Part shown: in pieces, positions 46,506-59,205 of the stretch
How positions within the stretch are numbered: position 1 is the stretch's first letter
How the letters are laid out: every line of letters starts with the position of its first letter
Source of the DNA: Trametes villosa
Lineage: Eukaryota > Basidiomycota > Agaricomycetes > Polyporales > Polyporaceae
Length of the DNA stretch: 64,000 bases
Reading direction: 5' to 3'
Assembly: GCA_002964805.2 (NCBI GenBank)
Contig: PUDQ02000047.1
Span: 124,001 to 188,000 of the forward strand
The notes under the pieces: generated by a model
Databases searched by the model: none
The model's input: only the letters and a program-made list of their open reading frames with translations
What the model was told of the DNA's origin: nothing
Translations under genes and position numbers: made by a program

Positions 46506-49292
46506 ATGGAGTCTCAACCTGCAATTCCTGACGAGGACTTCCTCTGCGCTTTCCTCCCCCTGACTCCCCCACCTCGCAAGCGGACTCAACTGGAGTACAC
46601 ATCCAACCGTATTGTGAGTGCCGTTTGTTCCAGGGCATCCTGCACACTCCCACACGTGCATGACAGGCCGACATTTTGCGCCATGCCGGAGCGCTCTCGC
46701 CTGACGACATACCTGCACGGTATCGCATAGTCAACCACGACGGCCAGCCCACCGAGCTAGGTACTACAAGCACTAGCCCGGATCCACCAGCCTCTCAACG
46801 GATTGGCTCAGCTGCGGCCGAGAACATTTCCCAGGTTCGTCGTGTGTTTGTATCTCCTGTAGATGTATCTGCTAACATTGGGGGTGATCAGGTTTCCAGC
46901 GCGATCAAGTCGTCTTCCGACCGAGCAGGCTATCCTCGTTCCTCTCCCGATCTGCCCCATCTGTCTGCCGCTCTCAATCTACGGGGCCCTCCCACCGTCG
47001 ATGCCCTGAAGATGGAAATGAGTGGCTTGAAACTCATCAGCGGACGCCCCGTCGCGGAGCAACAAGAAGGAATTAGGCCCAAAGATGACCAATCGCTAAT
47101 ACCGATCGATCCGACGATTGACAGTGAGTCTCAAATTTACAGCGATTACACGCAGTATTGACATCTTCCTTGTCAGAGGGCCTCTACACCGTGAAATTTG
47201 TAAGCCGCGATTTTTCTGCGATTATCATTAATGAGCAGTTACGGCGTCGAGTACGGCACAGACTCACTAACGTCATGATGTTGCAGGAACTCGATGCAAA
47301 CTTGCACCCACAACATCCCCAGGTCGTCTATACTTTCTCCATTGACACCGGTACGATGCGATGTCCAATCTTGTCTGGTCAAAAAACACTCGCTCATGTA
47401 TGTACCCGACTGGCCGCCTCTCAGCTGACACTCAAACGTGAGTTTCTTGTTCGATATGTGTGCAATGAGAGGTGCCGCTGACTATCGACATGCTGGAATG
47501 CACTCATACCATGCTAGATGGGGTTTTGGCAAAGGCTTTCAACAGATCAAAGTCCGCGAAGAAGCATCTAGACACGACCGCAGTCTCCCAAACACTTGTC
47601 CGTGGGGTAGCGACGAGACCCCGCTCGTGAGTCTCCGGAACTTCATCGTTCCGATCAACCGTGAGACCAAAGCGCCGGTGCCGTTCAACACGACGGGGGT
47701 TCCTCTCCCTCCGCATGAATGGCCGGTGGAATATGCAGACGGTGCATCGCTGTGTACGTTCATTTTGTCAAGCTCTGTCTGCGCATAATCTGCTAACCAG
47801 AAAACATCGTTCTCACAGACGTGCGCCACATTCCTGGAAGCGTCATCAGGACCAAGTTTCCCTGCTGGGACTGGCGCAATCGGCAGAGAAGCACGAGTCT
47901 CTTTGAGCTCCCCTGCGTGCTCGCCTTCGGCGCGAACTACAAGACTGCTAGCAGTGACTTTGACGGCAACATAGGACTGGCTATACCGCCGTACGTCTCT
48001 CTCGAAATGTCCAGATTGGGTTGTACATGACGTCAAACATAGCACCACCACGATCGCAAACCTCGACCGCTCGGGGCGCGACAGACATGTAATGTTCATC
48101 GACAATGAGGACGTCCCGAAAAGTACTCACCCTGTTGATGTTCGGTGTTCTAGCAATTCTTCGATGCACAGCGGTCACCTTATCCACGTGTATACAATGT
48201 GAGCGAAGTTTGACAATCCGCCCCAATGTGGCTGCAATACAACAGTACTAATGTCACATCCCAGCCTGGCCTGTTCTTGATCAAGTTGAACCATCCCGAC
48301 ATTAAAGACGCCTGTGAAGCCGCCGATGCGTAAGTTCAAAGTTGATCCTACACCGTCGCGTGCCTGCTGCAATATACTGACGATCTGCGTGTAGCGTGGA
48401 CTTCTTGTTCTACGGAATCGATGTTCCCTGCCACCCGACACCGCAGTTTACTCCCAAACTCAAAGTTATCGCCGAGGACTACAGGTCTCGCGGCGTCATG
48501 TACACCAAGTGGGCGCTTGGCATTGAGTCGATGAGCCTCGTTCCTCGCAACGGGCCAGCGAGTCTGGGGCAAACTATCAAGTTCACAGATGAGCCCTTCA
48601 AATACCGGCGTGTCGTGCTGGATTCAGGTGTGTTATCCCACATCCCCATACATTTGCCAGGCGTTGGGGGCATATTCCTCAATACTTATGATGATCACCA
48701 GGTTCAACGTTGAGCTATTTCAACCAGGAGGCGATAAATTTCATCGCGAAAAACTGGGTGCTGAACAGCACAGAAGTCCTTGGTCTGCAAGCGAACCGCT
48801 CAGAGAACGTCGACCTCTATTGCGGGCCAGAGCGCGACTTGGACCAGTACGACATCCTCTTCAAGTTCGTCGGAGAGGATGGCTCTACACTTGAGGAGTT
48901 CCGATGCCCGTCCAAGCCCTTCCTCAAGTCATACTATCCTCTACCCTCCGAAGATTCCGAAGCTTCTCCAACATCCTTCCGCGCCAACGTGACGTCGTAT
49001 TCGGGTTTGAAGAATCATCCAGGAGACCCGATTCTAGGTCTGGTAAGTCTTTCGTTTTCTTCAAGAAGCTTCAAGAGCTTATTGACGCGAGTTACAGAAC
49101 TTTTTTTGGTCGGCGTTCATCCGGCACTGTGGTCACCGCCGGGCGGCGCGCTCATCCGCTATACTGCCTCCCTATATGCAACTCGCGCCTCAGAGGCTGG
49201 TCACACACAACGGCACCACGATCAACGCGGAGGACTTCCGGATCATTCCTGACCTCCCTCCGCAATTCTGGGGGCCCCGCGGAGAAGAGTAG
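46506..49292 (+). CDS. Divergent pepsin-fold (A1-like) protease P3
   Basis: Fourteen exons close in frame to 646 aa: 46506-46613, 46667-46834, 46892-47123, 47177-47199, 47287-47350, 47425-47437, 47518-47753, 47819-47990, 48043-48088, 48155-48199, 48266-48330, 48395-48627, 48702-49042, 49098-49292. The start MESQPAIPDEDFLC lacks a signal peptide. Motifs: LYTVKF, first Asp in SIDTA (about residue 197) followed by DTQTW, EYADGASL flap-like segment, FPCWDW, DGNIGLAIP, second Asp in VLDSGSTLSYF (about 467), LYCGPERDLDQYD, terminal FFWSAFIRHCG and MQLAPQ. It shares exon lengths 23, 64, 13 and 65 with P1 but has no adjacent class II F-box or mcm4 fragment, so it arose by a separate copying event. 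Confidence 0.82.
47425..47437 (+). other. 13-nt micro-exon in P3 active site
   Basis: Lies between CTCTCAG and GTGAGT and encodes the residues after the first catalytic Asp-Thr (A-D-T-Q-T). Equal in length and phase to those of P1 and P2 but different in sequence. Confidence 0.85.
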
Positions 49293-50186
49293 TCCCGCCG
49301 CAGGGTACGTTGTTCGACCGCCCCAACTCCTGTATTCATCCGTCCCGTTCTGGACAGCGGGAACTCGTGCCTCCCGCCTCGCGGTACCGCATACTGTCTG
49401 CTTCGTGTCTCTGCTTTAAGATCCTACAGAACTTGTGATCTTGTTCGTTTGTATCTCCATGTAACTGTAACATGTACTATCCGATTCTACTTCCCCAACT
49501 TCCCCTTCACTCGGAATTTGTGCCCGCCAATGGATCTCATCGTCCTGCCGATGGCACTATCGGCGGCTAGGTGTGTTATCCGTTCTCATCTCGACGACAC
49601 CTACGCGAATGTGCGCGTCGCGTACCGCGCCACAACTGCGCGCAGACAGGCCCGATGTAAGAGACGCGGTCTTCTCTTGTCTCGCGACGGTGACGTTGCA
49701 CGAGACGTCGTGCTGGCTTTTTGTCTGAAAGGTTATTGGGGGCGTGCCAGTGTGTGTTTAGTGGGTAAGTACCCACGAGACCATGCGGGAAACAAGTGGT
49801 AAATGATTCTCCATCCAAGAACAATGAACCGGGGGACAAGGTAAAGCACGGACCCGAGCTCTGAGCCCCGACATAGAAGGGACTCGCCGCGGGCGAAGAG
49901 TCGGCGCGTATATCGAGCCTGCGGAGACGTCCTTGCCACCCAAGGCGCAAGTCCTTTCCTAGCCGCCCGATACGACAGACGGAGGGATTGGGCCTGGTGG
50001 CCCGAAGCGGTTGGCCAAACAGAAGCGTCTGAGGAGAAGCTTGGACGACGTCTATGACGTCCACAACTTGCGGACCCTCCGAAGAGCGGGGTTGGTAGAG
50101 TCGGCGGTGAGGCTAGGGCAGGGCGTGGTGGTCGTTGCGGTGGTTAGATTTCGATGTGCTACTGAGGGGGAGGATGAGGTGATCGT
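49293..50186. other. Convergent intergenic region P3/UPF3
   Basis: About 890 bp between the stops of P3 (+) and UPF3 (-). No supportable gene; a minus-strand frame at 49576-50064 shows no family features. Confidence 0.45.
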
Positions 50187-51865
50187 TCAGCCAGAGGCGC
50201 CGCCACGTCCACGACCACGACCACGCCCCCTGCCGCGACCCCTGCCTCCGCCGCCGCCGCCATGGCCTCCCTCCGGCGCCTCCGGCGCAGACGCGGCCTG
50301 CGCAGACGCCCCATCCCCTCCTTGTCCTTGGGGAGCCCTAGCGAGAATCTTCAGCGGAGCCGAGCCACCCGGCGCGTCGCGCTGGAGGATGGTCGGGGCT
50401 GACGGGGCGCCACGGCCAGCCCGTTTATCCTCCTTGGGCTTTGCCTGCGAGTCCCTGGGGGTCCCACTGGCGGTGGCGGCGGCGCCACCGTCCGCCGCGC
50501 GGTCCTTCTCTTTCTCCCGCTCGCGACGCGACTTGCGCTCACCGCCGACACCCGCCCCGCTCAGAGCGGCCTCGAACTGGCGCGAGGCGAGGCCGAGCAC
50601 CGGCCGAGAACGGCGCGCGGGAGGCTGACCCGACGCCCCAGAGCCGTCCGTACTTGTAACGGCCAGCGGCGCGGCTGACGAGGTGGATTGAGCGGGCGCG
50701 CCACCTCCCGTGGATGAGGCGGAAGGGGGAGGCACCTTGCGCTCGCGCGGTGCCTTCGGCGGCTTCGGAGCAGCTTGTCCCGTAGCCTGCTTGCCTCCTT
50801 GTGCCGGAGGTATGGAAGCCTTGGGATCCTTGCTCGCCGCCTTCGCAGCAGCGGCAGCCTTCTTGCCCGCCTTCTTACTCCCGCCCGCGGGGCTTTCTGC
50901 GGCGGCCTTGTCCTTTCCACCGGCGGGGGCGCCGCCCTTCTTCTTGCCGTCCGCGTGCTTCGAGCCGGACGCGAGCGAGGCGAGGGCGGAGGGGTCCTTG
51001 TAGTGCGCGTGGTTGCGCAGTATCGCCTCCTTGTCCTTCTGGGCGGACTTCTCCGCCTTGAGCGCTTCGAGGAGCGGGGTTGTGGTTGGCGGTGGCGCGG
51101 ATTGGGTCGAGGCGACTGCGGGAGGTCGTGAGTGGACATGCTGGGGCAGGGGTTGCAGATCGTACCTAAGGTCTCTAGAGTATCTGCGTCTGACGGCTTT
51201 GTGGAAGCGTCCTTTAGCGACTGCAGGAACGAGATGTAGTCCTCCTCTGCAACAATGATCAGCGGGACGTGCAACGCAAGGGAAAGCGGCAGGGCGCACC
51301 TTTCTCTATCGTTCCTGCGCGGTTGTCTGGCTTCTTATCCGAAGGCACCTTCTGAAACGGCGCAAACTCGACGATCGCAACAGACTCGTTCCCTACATCC
51401 CATCGTCGGCAAGACGATCTCCACGGAAGGGCAGATGCAGGACGTACCGGCCTTGTCCCTGAAGACGTGTCCATCGTACTCGCGGCTGAACGCGGCGAGG
51501 ACGCCCTCACTCTTGAATGCGATGTACGCACGTGAGGGGATGTTCTCCTTGTTGAGCCTGCCGTTGCCTCCGCGTCAGCTCGCGCGTCCCGCCTCCCCGC
51601 ACCGCAACACACACTTTGTCTTGAACTTGCCGGGGTAGTACATCCGCCATGAAGCGGTCGCGTCCGTGACCCAGGGCGCGACGCTCTTCCAAAAGATCTC
51701 CTCGGGCAGGTTGGGGGGCAGGCGGCGCACGACGATCTTCAGGCGTTCGGTCTGCGACTTCTGGCCCCCGCCGCCGCCGCCGCCGGAGGCCTTGGGTTTC
51801 TTGCCCTTCTCGTTATCTTTCGCCTTCGCCTTGCCGGCAGATTTAGACGCATCAGCCCCAGACAT
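50187..51865 (-). CDS. UPF3: UPF3-like nonsense-mediated decay factor
   Basis: Exons 51865-51615, 51557-51448, 51392-51300, 51246-51166 and 51115-50187 close in frame to 487 aa. UPF3 proteins link the spliced mRNA to the UPF1/UPF2 decay machinery. The Smg4/UPF3 domain occupies about residues 40-180: LKIVVRRLPPNLPEEIFW, SRAYIAFKSEGVLAAF, VAIVEFAPFQKVP and EEDYISFLQSLKD. The rest is low-complexity, Ala/Pro/Lys-rich, with a KSRREREKEKDR basic stretch and an extreme C-terminal Gly-rich tail with eight RG repeats ending in GGASG. The RG tail is a possible RNA-binding addition. All five exons join in frame with standard donors. Confidence 0.9.
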
Positions 51866-53131
51866 CGAACAGATGGTGACGAGAGCGCAGAGAAGAGATA
51901 GATTGAGTAGCAGGCGACGGTTGTAGTAGATACACTTATCTTCTATTGTAAAGGACCTCGGTCTCCGACGTTATCGGAGTTTCCTGCTTTAGTAGAACAA
52001 CGAAGCGCCCGCCTCGCGTCTCTTCTCGCGCTTTCATACTCGATATTTCGAGGGCCCTTCTCTCGCTCTCTGCCTCAAAATTTCGATAGCAGGCCCATAG
52101 AAAAGAGTGTTCCTTTCTCAACTTGAGGGATGTTGAGATGTATGCGCAGTCTTCTGTTGTATCGAAGCTCGGTTTTCTGTTCGAATCAAGACAGACGCCC
52201 GGGCCCCGTTCGCCCTCATCGACTCGAGTCTCTGTACCTCGGCGCACTGACGGGGGTCACTCTGTGGCCTTTCAGTCTGTCTGTACAAGCTTTTGCCTAT
52301 GTCTGCCCCTGTAGACTTTGATCAGATAGTCTTCCAATGCGTTTGCCTGCTTCGAACAAACGGGCGCTTCCCGGTATCCCAAGCAGCTCTCGCTGTCTCT
52401 CATGGAGGAAGAGGCCGATGTAAGAGAGCATCAACCTAAAAAAAACCTGCATCCACGGCCATAGGATGCGGAGATGTGACATGTTTGAGTTTCGAAACTC
52501 ATCACGACGGCGATTCTGTAGAACTATCGGCAGAGCCTGTTGCATGTTTGCCAGTGACCGGTAAGGCTTTGACGCTACATCAAGTAACGTGTACTACGGT
52601 TGAGACCGTGCCTTCCCTCCCATAAGTTCAAGATCCATGTTGTGTAATTATGGGGTGTGATACCCCAATCAGTGAGACTACATAGGTATGAACCGTGCGC
52701 AGGTGCCGAGCGTGGGTCCCCAACTGAGCGAGTCAGATCTATTTACCGTCGTGCTTTGTGATCTTTACGCCCGAGAACTGGCAATAGCAGCATACGGATT
52801 ATCGCTGGCTCTGGGCGAGTCGCAATCACTCACGAGTATAATTGCAATGTTTGGGAGAAAACGGGCCCGTGACGGAGGCACGGGAAAGTGCTAGTAGTAA
52901 TAATAGTTACTTGCACTACCGCTGGGCGCCCCTTCCCGAGCGCGTTCGTTGTTTGGCTTTCTTTGGTCGTTTACGCTGTCTCTCAATCGGGACAGCTCAT
53001 GAATGGGTCCAACTGGTGTATGGAGGAAGAGACGAGGGAAATGGGTCATAATACAAGTTTGCTCTGCGTGAAGTCTGAGATAGGCTTGACGCGTCACGGG
53101 TGTCGCATTGGAAACTTCAATCTCCGGCCCA
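51866..53131. other. Intergenic between UPF3 and F-box H
   Basis: About 1.27 kb; promoter of UPF3 and 3' flank of H. No gene recognised on either strand. Confidence 0.45.
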
Positions 53132-54892
53132 TTACTCCCAACCCTCGAGTGGCCTCGAGGCACGGTAACCGCGACAATCCCTGCGCCGAACACATGCATG
53201 TCAGCGCCGTGCCCAAATGTGTAAGAGGGGCTGATACATACACCGAATATCGCGAGCGCGGATCGACTTTGTAGCCGGGGAACCACTCCGGGTAACAGAG
53301 GGTCCAGGTGCATTCATACTCGTCGTGGAGGAATACTGCGACGTATTCGAAGTACTCCCCTTCCTGCAAAATATCAAGTAACTCTTGCCCACGGGTCATG
53401 GTGATGCGCCTGTACGCGATCTTGTCCTTCCCGTACGTACCCCACATTGGTAGAGGAAGGTCCTGGATGTCGAGGTTGAGGTATAGCGCGCGCAGATACT
53501 TTATGGACGCCAGCGAGCGTGCGATATGCAGCTAGCAGATCTCCATGAGTCTAGGCTCATAATCGCAAGGTCACATTGAGGAGCAGACTCACATATGGGA
53601 CGACCTCCTCCGGGAAGGCTTTGTATCGGTGCAGCTCGAGCTCCTGGAGGAGTGGGAACGCCTGTGGTAGGTAGCGCAGAAGTTCATCCTCAGCAGCGTC
53701 TGCTTGGTAGACCAACTCGAGTATCGATAGTCGAGGACCCGGGACGCGCTTCAGGATGGACAAGCATTCAGACGATGTAAGGATAGGGGCTTCCGTGAGG
53801 AGGCTGGGACCGTATTGGGCGCGGAAGCAGTGTCTCGGACTGTCGCGCAGAGAGAGTAGCGCTAACTCATCGCCGAGGCAGGCGAAGATCAGGTCGTCCG
53901 GATTTGGGTGCGCGATCGTCAACGAACGTAGACGGAAGACGCCGCCCTGGGGGCGTGTGTGAAGCAGGGATGTGCGCTCCATTCCTGGAGGTTGTGCCAC
54001 TTCGATCGAGAGCGAGCGTAGGCTCGGTGTGCGCGACAGCAGGGCGGAGATCGCCTGAGACTGGCATGGATGCGTGTATTGCCCGATGAGCGATAGCGTG
54101 CGGAGGCGCGGCCAGTCCTTGGCGGCCATCTCCAGGAGCGGGGCCGTTGCGACTGGGAGGGTAAGCGACTCGGCGGTGTCCGACATGGCGAGAACCAACG
54201 CGTGGAGGTAGCTCGATTCCAGAGCGTACGCCGTCGCTGGATCTGTCTGTGCCAACGGACAGTCGAATTCGCGCCATTGTGATGGTGTGTAAGAGAGTGT
54301 TGTGAGCCGGCATGGACGAATCGAGAGGTCAGACAGGGTTGGCGGAGGTGTAGATGTCCAGGGGGCAGTTTCGCAGATAGAGACAGACACAACGCTAGGA
54401 TGGGCGAGGCATCTCATCAAGGCAGACCACGGGACACCTCCGCGGATGTGGTCAAACGTGACAGCTCGCACGGCGGGATAGTATTCCAAGTCGAGGCCAA
54501 ATGGACGAGTGTTCTCTGAGAACTCGGAGGAACGTACCACCAAAGTGGCGGCGTCGTGCGGGTCATCGGGGATGTTGTTCGCATAAAAAACATCCGGCTT
54601 GACCGAGTAACGGATACACCTAGAGAAGACGTGAGTAACTGCGGAAGGCTACAAACAGTACGCTGGCTTGAACTGACCTCACGTATGAGCGGATTGAATG
54701 TGGCGGAGCCGGATCCAGAGACGCTGTTCCATGACAGCTATGAAAGAGGATGGGCATACAGTGATATCGCATCCGCCAGGATGTGCGTGATAGGCTCTTG
54801 ATACTTTTGCGGGTAAAGTGATCGTTGTCGTTCTTGAGGGCCGACAGTTCCTCCACTATATGTTGTAGAACGTCTCCGGAGAGATCCTCCAT
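53132..54892 (-). CDS. F-box/LRR-like protein H (class II)
   Basis: Exons 54892-54678, 54619-53593, 53531-53242 and 53180-53132 close in frame to 526 aa. An in-frame upstream ATG at 55015 would add 41 residues. The F-box segment is MEDLSGDVLQHIVEEL then SRTSWRMRYHCMPILFHS. The repeat exon has GVPWSALMRCLAHPSVVSV, SLTLPVATAPLLEM and LSLRDSPRHCF. The 290-nt exon has YLRALYLNLDI and YFEYVAVFLHDEYE. It is the most divergent class II member: the 17-nt first exon is missing, and the tail (VDCRGYRAS) lost the DSRAF-like sequence. The 1027- and 290-nt exons are retained exactly. Confidence 0.85.
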
Positions 54893-56277
54893 TGTCAATC
54901 TAGAGAAACGTTCAGTGCGACTGTACCATTTGAGCGGGGCATCTCTTACTTCGAGCTTTCCGCCATTGATTCTAGGAAGGCGGTTGTCCCGTGGTTTTTG
55001 ATCGTTTTGTTTCACTACGTGTAGGCTCGAGTCGGTCGGTGGAGGAGAAGGGCGAGCGCTAAGTGCTAAGCGGAGGAACGTGGCGGTCAGCCTATGTCAT
55101 GTGCTGCCCGAGGCTCGACCTCGTCGTCCAACCCGGAGAGGGCCCTGTCCTGCAATATTTGGTATGCGGAGGAAGGGGTCAAGTGCTGCTGACAATCCCG
55201 TAGGGTATACAAGCGGCGAAGGAGATGACCAAGCGGCGAATGCGTGTTGGTGGTGGGCGGTAGAGTGACGATCAGTTTGCTGGTGCTTGGCTCGCACGGC
55301 GGCGTGGGAAGCCGTTCTGCTCTTCTACTATAGAGCCGCCATGCGTTCGAATCCTTCCGATGCATGAATTCAACTTGGAGCCATGCCGGTCTCTGAAATC
55401 TACGAAACCTCACAGTCTTCGCGTCGGCATCATTACCACGGTAATACTATGGGGCCCGTGGCGCGCTGAGGAAGTGTTGAGGAGCTCGCCAAGGCTCGCG
55501 ATCGTCCCTCCTGCATCCGCACCTCCTGCATCGCCACAGCCTAGACAAGTAAGCCTCAGAATGGGTACGCTCGGGAAAGCCTGGAGACTGATATTCTAGC
55601 ACCAGCACGTACCCGAGACCAGACATGGCCTGGTAGCCCCGGACCAGCCTGAACAGATGAGTCTGCACCATTTCTCCAGATATGTTCCCCGGGGAATTCC
55701 AGCTATGATTCCCGGGCGAGCATCGAGTCCTGACATAAATCCCGCATCCCAAAGCAGAAGCGGATGTTACCGTACACCCGCCCTCGACATCCGACGCCGA
55801 CACTCCGCTCAGGCGATGCGTCGCTCCGGCCCTTTGCGTGCCGCCCTCGACATGTATAAGTACAAGCAGTTGTGTGCTTGTGTGCGCATCTCGTCCGACG
55901 TGCCCTTCATCTCGCTGCTCGACGTCGACTTCGACATCGCCTCGATCCTCGATTTCGGCCTCCGAGTGACCGAGTCGTCTCGGCGCCCGTTTGCGCATCG
56001 CCCTCCGACTGTGACACTCGTCTTCGACGCCGTTCGAGCTCGCTCGTCTTTGGAATTCTTGGACTACTAGCGCCTCGCTTTGTTCGAGAACTACTGCATA
56101 TCTGCGCGACACCGCACATCGCCTCCGCTTCTCCGTGCTTCCCGGAGGTCTCGCCTGCATACTTGCTCACGCCCAATCGTGGCGTCAATATCATTCTTAG
56201 TGAGTGGTGAGCTCCTGTGCATTGCCTTCACTGACTTGCTTATTTGCATGGTAACTCTGCGGCGGAACTTGTAGAAG
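54893..56277. promoter_or_regulatory. Divergent intergenic region F-box H / S10 carboxypeptidase
   Basis: About 1.4 kb between divergent genes. An open frame at 55657-56070 has no recognisable features and was not called. Confidence 0.4.
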
Positions 56278-58820
56278 ATGTTTGCCAAAAGCCTCTACGT
56301 CCTCGCTTTCCTCGGCAGCGTCTCGGCGCGACGCCCCCCGAGCTCGTACCCTCACGCGTGGCCGGGGCAGCCAACGGGCGACTATAGCCCTGCTTGGCAG
56401 AACTGTGCGCATAGCCTTCCCGCATTTTCTGGGTCGCAGCTGATCCTTCCTTGGCAGACTTTCAGGTGAAGAACCTCCCGGGGGAAATCCCGTCCGGCCT
56501 GCCGCGCAGCTTCGCGGGGAACATCCCGGTGGACCGCGCGGGCCACCCCAACAACACACTCTTCTTCTGGGGCTTCGAGCGCCAGGGCGCGAACGGATCG
56601 CTCACCGCATCGGCGGAGGAACGTAGCACGGAGCCCTGGATACTGTGGCTACAGGGAGGGTGAGCAGAACAGCTTGGTCTGCACGCGAGTATCCCAGGTG
56701 TTGATATGCTGTCTCCGTTCCAGGCCCGGGGCTTCCGGAATGCTGGGGTTGGCAGGCGAGGTGCGTTGCACGATCGTCTCCGGTCTCTCGCGATAAGGGT
56801 ACTAATCGCCGCGCAGAACGGTCCCATCCAGATACTGAATAATGGTTCGTGGACCACGAACCCATACAGCTGGAATACGCTGGCGGACGTCATCTGGATG
56901 GATCAGCCAGTCGGTGCGTATTGTCGCAGGATCCGACAATCACACGCTGACGTGTTTGTGGCGATCCCTCAGGTACGGGCTTCTCCACCGCGGACTCGAA
57001 GGGTTACGGTGAGTGCATCGCTCTCGCAGATGAGCTGTCGATGTTCATCGAACCTTTGCAGTCAAGGATGAGGAACAGATGGCCGAAGACTTCGTACGTC
57101 CACGCTGCCCGTCTCACGCCTTCCGTCACGCTAAGTTCCTTATCCAGCTCGGCTTCCTGAAAAACCTCGTCAAGGTCTTCCCCAGCCTCGCTACACGCCC
57201 CCTCTACCTAATGGGTGAAAGCTACGCCGGAACATACATTGTAAGCTTCCTCGCAGCGCCCTGTACGCTCCAATCGTATAGTATGCTAACACGCCGTTAA
57301 CCTGAAGCCGTACATTGCGAAGCACCTCTTCGCGCAATCCTCCAGTCCGGTGGCGCTGCGCAAGATCGCGATCGGAGATGGGGCGTTGGCCCCTCTGGCG
57401 ACTGTTCGGGACCTTCCAGTCGTACGTCCACGTATCCGTCTTCGCACCGCAAATTCTGAATTCATGTCGAACAGATCAACGTCCTCGAGACGTACCCGTC
57501 TATCATCGGGTACGACCAGGATGTGTTCAACTACTTCAAAGAACAGTAAGTCCAAGTCGGCTGTTCGCCGCGCATGAGTACGCCGCTGACCCCGCACGCA
57601 GACACCACCTCTGCGGCTTCGACCTGAAGCTGACCTACCCCCAGCACGGCACCTTTCCCGCCCTGAACCTTCAGAGCGGTGTCCGCAAGAGCTCTAGCTC
57701 CAGCGCGTCGAGCCTCGACGCAAGAGACGCTCTCTCCTGGAGGGACACGATTGCGGAGGAATACGACGCCCGCCAGCGCGCGTCCCCGACCAATGAGCAC
57801 CCTCGCCAGCGCCTGCAAAAGCGGGCGGAGTGGAAGCGCGGCTTGGCGGGGCGCGCGAACGGGACGATCGACCCCTGGTACGGCTGCGACCTCTTCGACG
57901 AGATGCGCGACTATGCGCTTAACTTCACCTTCCCCTGGAGTGAGTCCCGCCCTCCACCTTCCTTCTTCCACTTATACACACTCTGACGCGCACGCACACC
58001 AGCGAACGGCGGCTTCCACGCGTTCAACGTCCCCGACGCAACAAACCCCAAAGCGCGCCCCAACGCCGCGCCCTTCTTCAACAAGGCGCGCACGCGGCGC
58101 GCGCTGCACGCGCCGACGTCCAAGGACTGGGCGCTCACCGCCGACTACCCCTTCGGCTCGTCCTACACCGCCGGCGACCCCAGCGCCAAGCCCGTCGAGT
58201 TCCTCTCCGCGCTCTTCGCGAGCGCGGCCGCGCGCGGCGTATCGATGGTCTTCTACTCCGGCAACGACGACGCGCAGGTGCAGCACCGCGGCACGGAGGT
58301 CGTCATCCAGAACACGACCTGGGGCGGCGTGCAGGGCTTCGCGCGCAAGCCCGCGACGCGGTGGCTCGACGACCAAGGCAACGCGGCGGGCGTCGTGCAC
58401 CAGGAGCGCGGGCTCACGTATGTGCTCTTCGAGGGCGCGGGCCACCTCGTCCCGCAGGGGAAGCCCGCGCAGGCGCTCGTGTTCCTCCGCGAGTTCGTGC
58501 TCGGGGACAATAAGCTCGGCGCGCTCGAGGGCGAGGAGGTGGTGGGGGGCGAGGACGCGACGCTGGTGAGTAAGGACTACCTGCCGGGCGGGACGGAGAT
58601 CGTGTATGGGTCGGGGACCGCGGCGGGCACATCGACTGTCCCCGCCGCGACTGTCGCGGCGTGGGAGAGCTTCCTGGCGACTGCGACTGCCGCGACTGCG
58701 CGCGCGACGACGTCTTCATCCTCGTCCTCGGTGTCGTTGCGTATCAAGTCGACCACGTCGTCGGACGGGTCAGCCTCGAGTTCGACTGTGACCGCGGCGA
58801 CGAATGCAACGGCGGTGTAA
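56278..58820 (+). CDS. Secreted serine carboxypeptidase (peptidase S10)
   Basis: Eleven exons (56278-56404, 56458-56659, 56724-56760, 56817-56913, 56973-57008, 57062-57093, 57148-57240, 57308-57421, 57475-57545, 57602-57939, 58003-58820) close in frame to 654 aa. It removes C-terminal amino acids from proteins. A signal peptide (MFAKSLYVLAFLGSVSA) is followed by FAGNIPV, LWLQGGPGASG, WMDQPVGTGFS, catalytic Ser in GESYAGTY (about residue 202), Asp in FYSGNDD (about 471) and His in GAGHLVP (about 530). Cys pairs and N-glycosylation sites (NGT, NAT) fit secretion. The C-terminus is Ser/Thr-rich but ends in NATAV without a hydrophobic tail, unlike the related gene at the right edge, which keeps one. 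Confidence 0.93.
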
Positions 58821-59205
58821 ACGTGTAGTGGTAAGAGTCTTTGTTGCTAGTCTTTGTTGCTAGTTTCGGAGCAGTATCGTAGTTCGCATGTTGAGTTTTG
58901 TATGTTAGTAGCTTTCAAATTGTCAGTCATGTTCATCGCTACGAGCTTGAGTGATAAGAGGTCTCGCGTATGCGGCCTTTGCACCCTGCCAGGGAGAATG
59001 TCTCAGGCAATATTGGGCGGCGATCGAAATCCCTCGCGGTGTAGGTTTATGAATCCGGGCTGAGATTGACATGAGCACTGATAGCCAACATGTTTCCTCC
59101 GTGGATACTTGCGAAATGCAGCCCCAGCCGACCACCTTTTCCTCGTCACTCGCAGCCGCCAACATCTCATCCCTAAACAAAGCCCACCTACCCTCCAAAC
59201 TAGTG
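58821..59205. other. Convergent intergenic region
   Basis: 385 bp between the stops of the carboxypeptidase and the carboxylesterase. A short direct repeat (AGTCTTTGTTGCT twice) lies at about 58837-58862. Confidence 0.6.
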
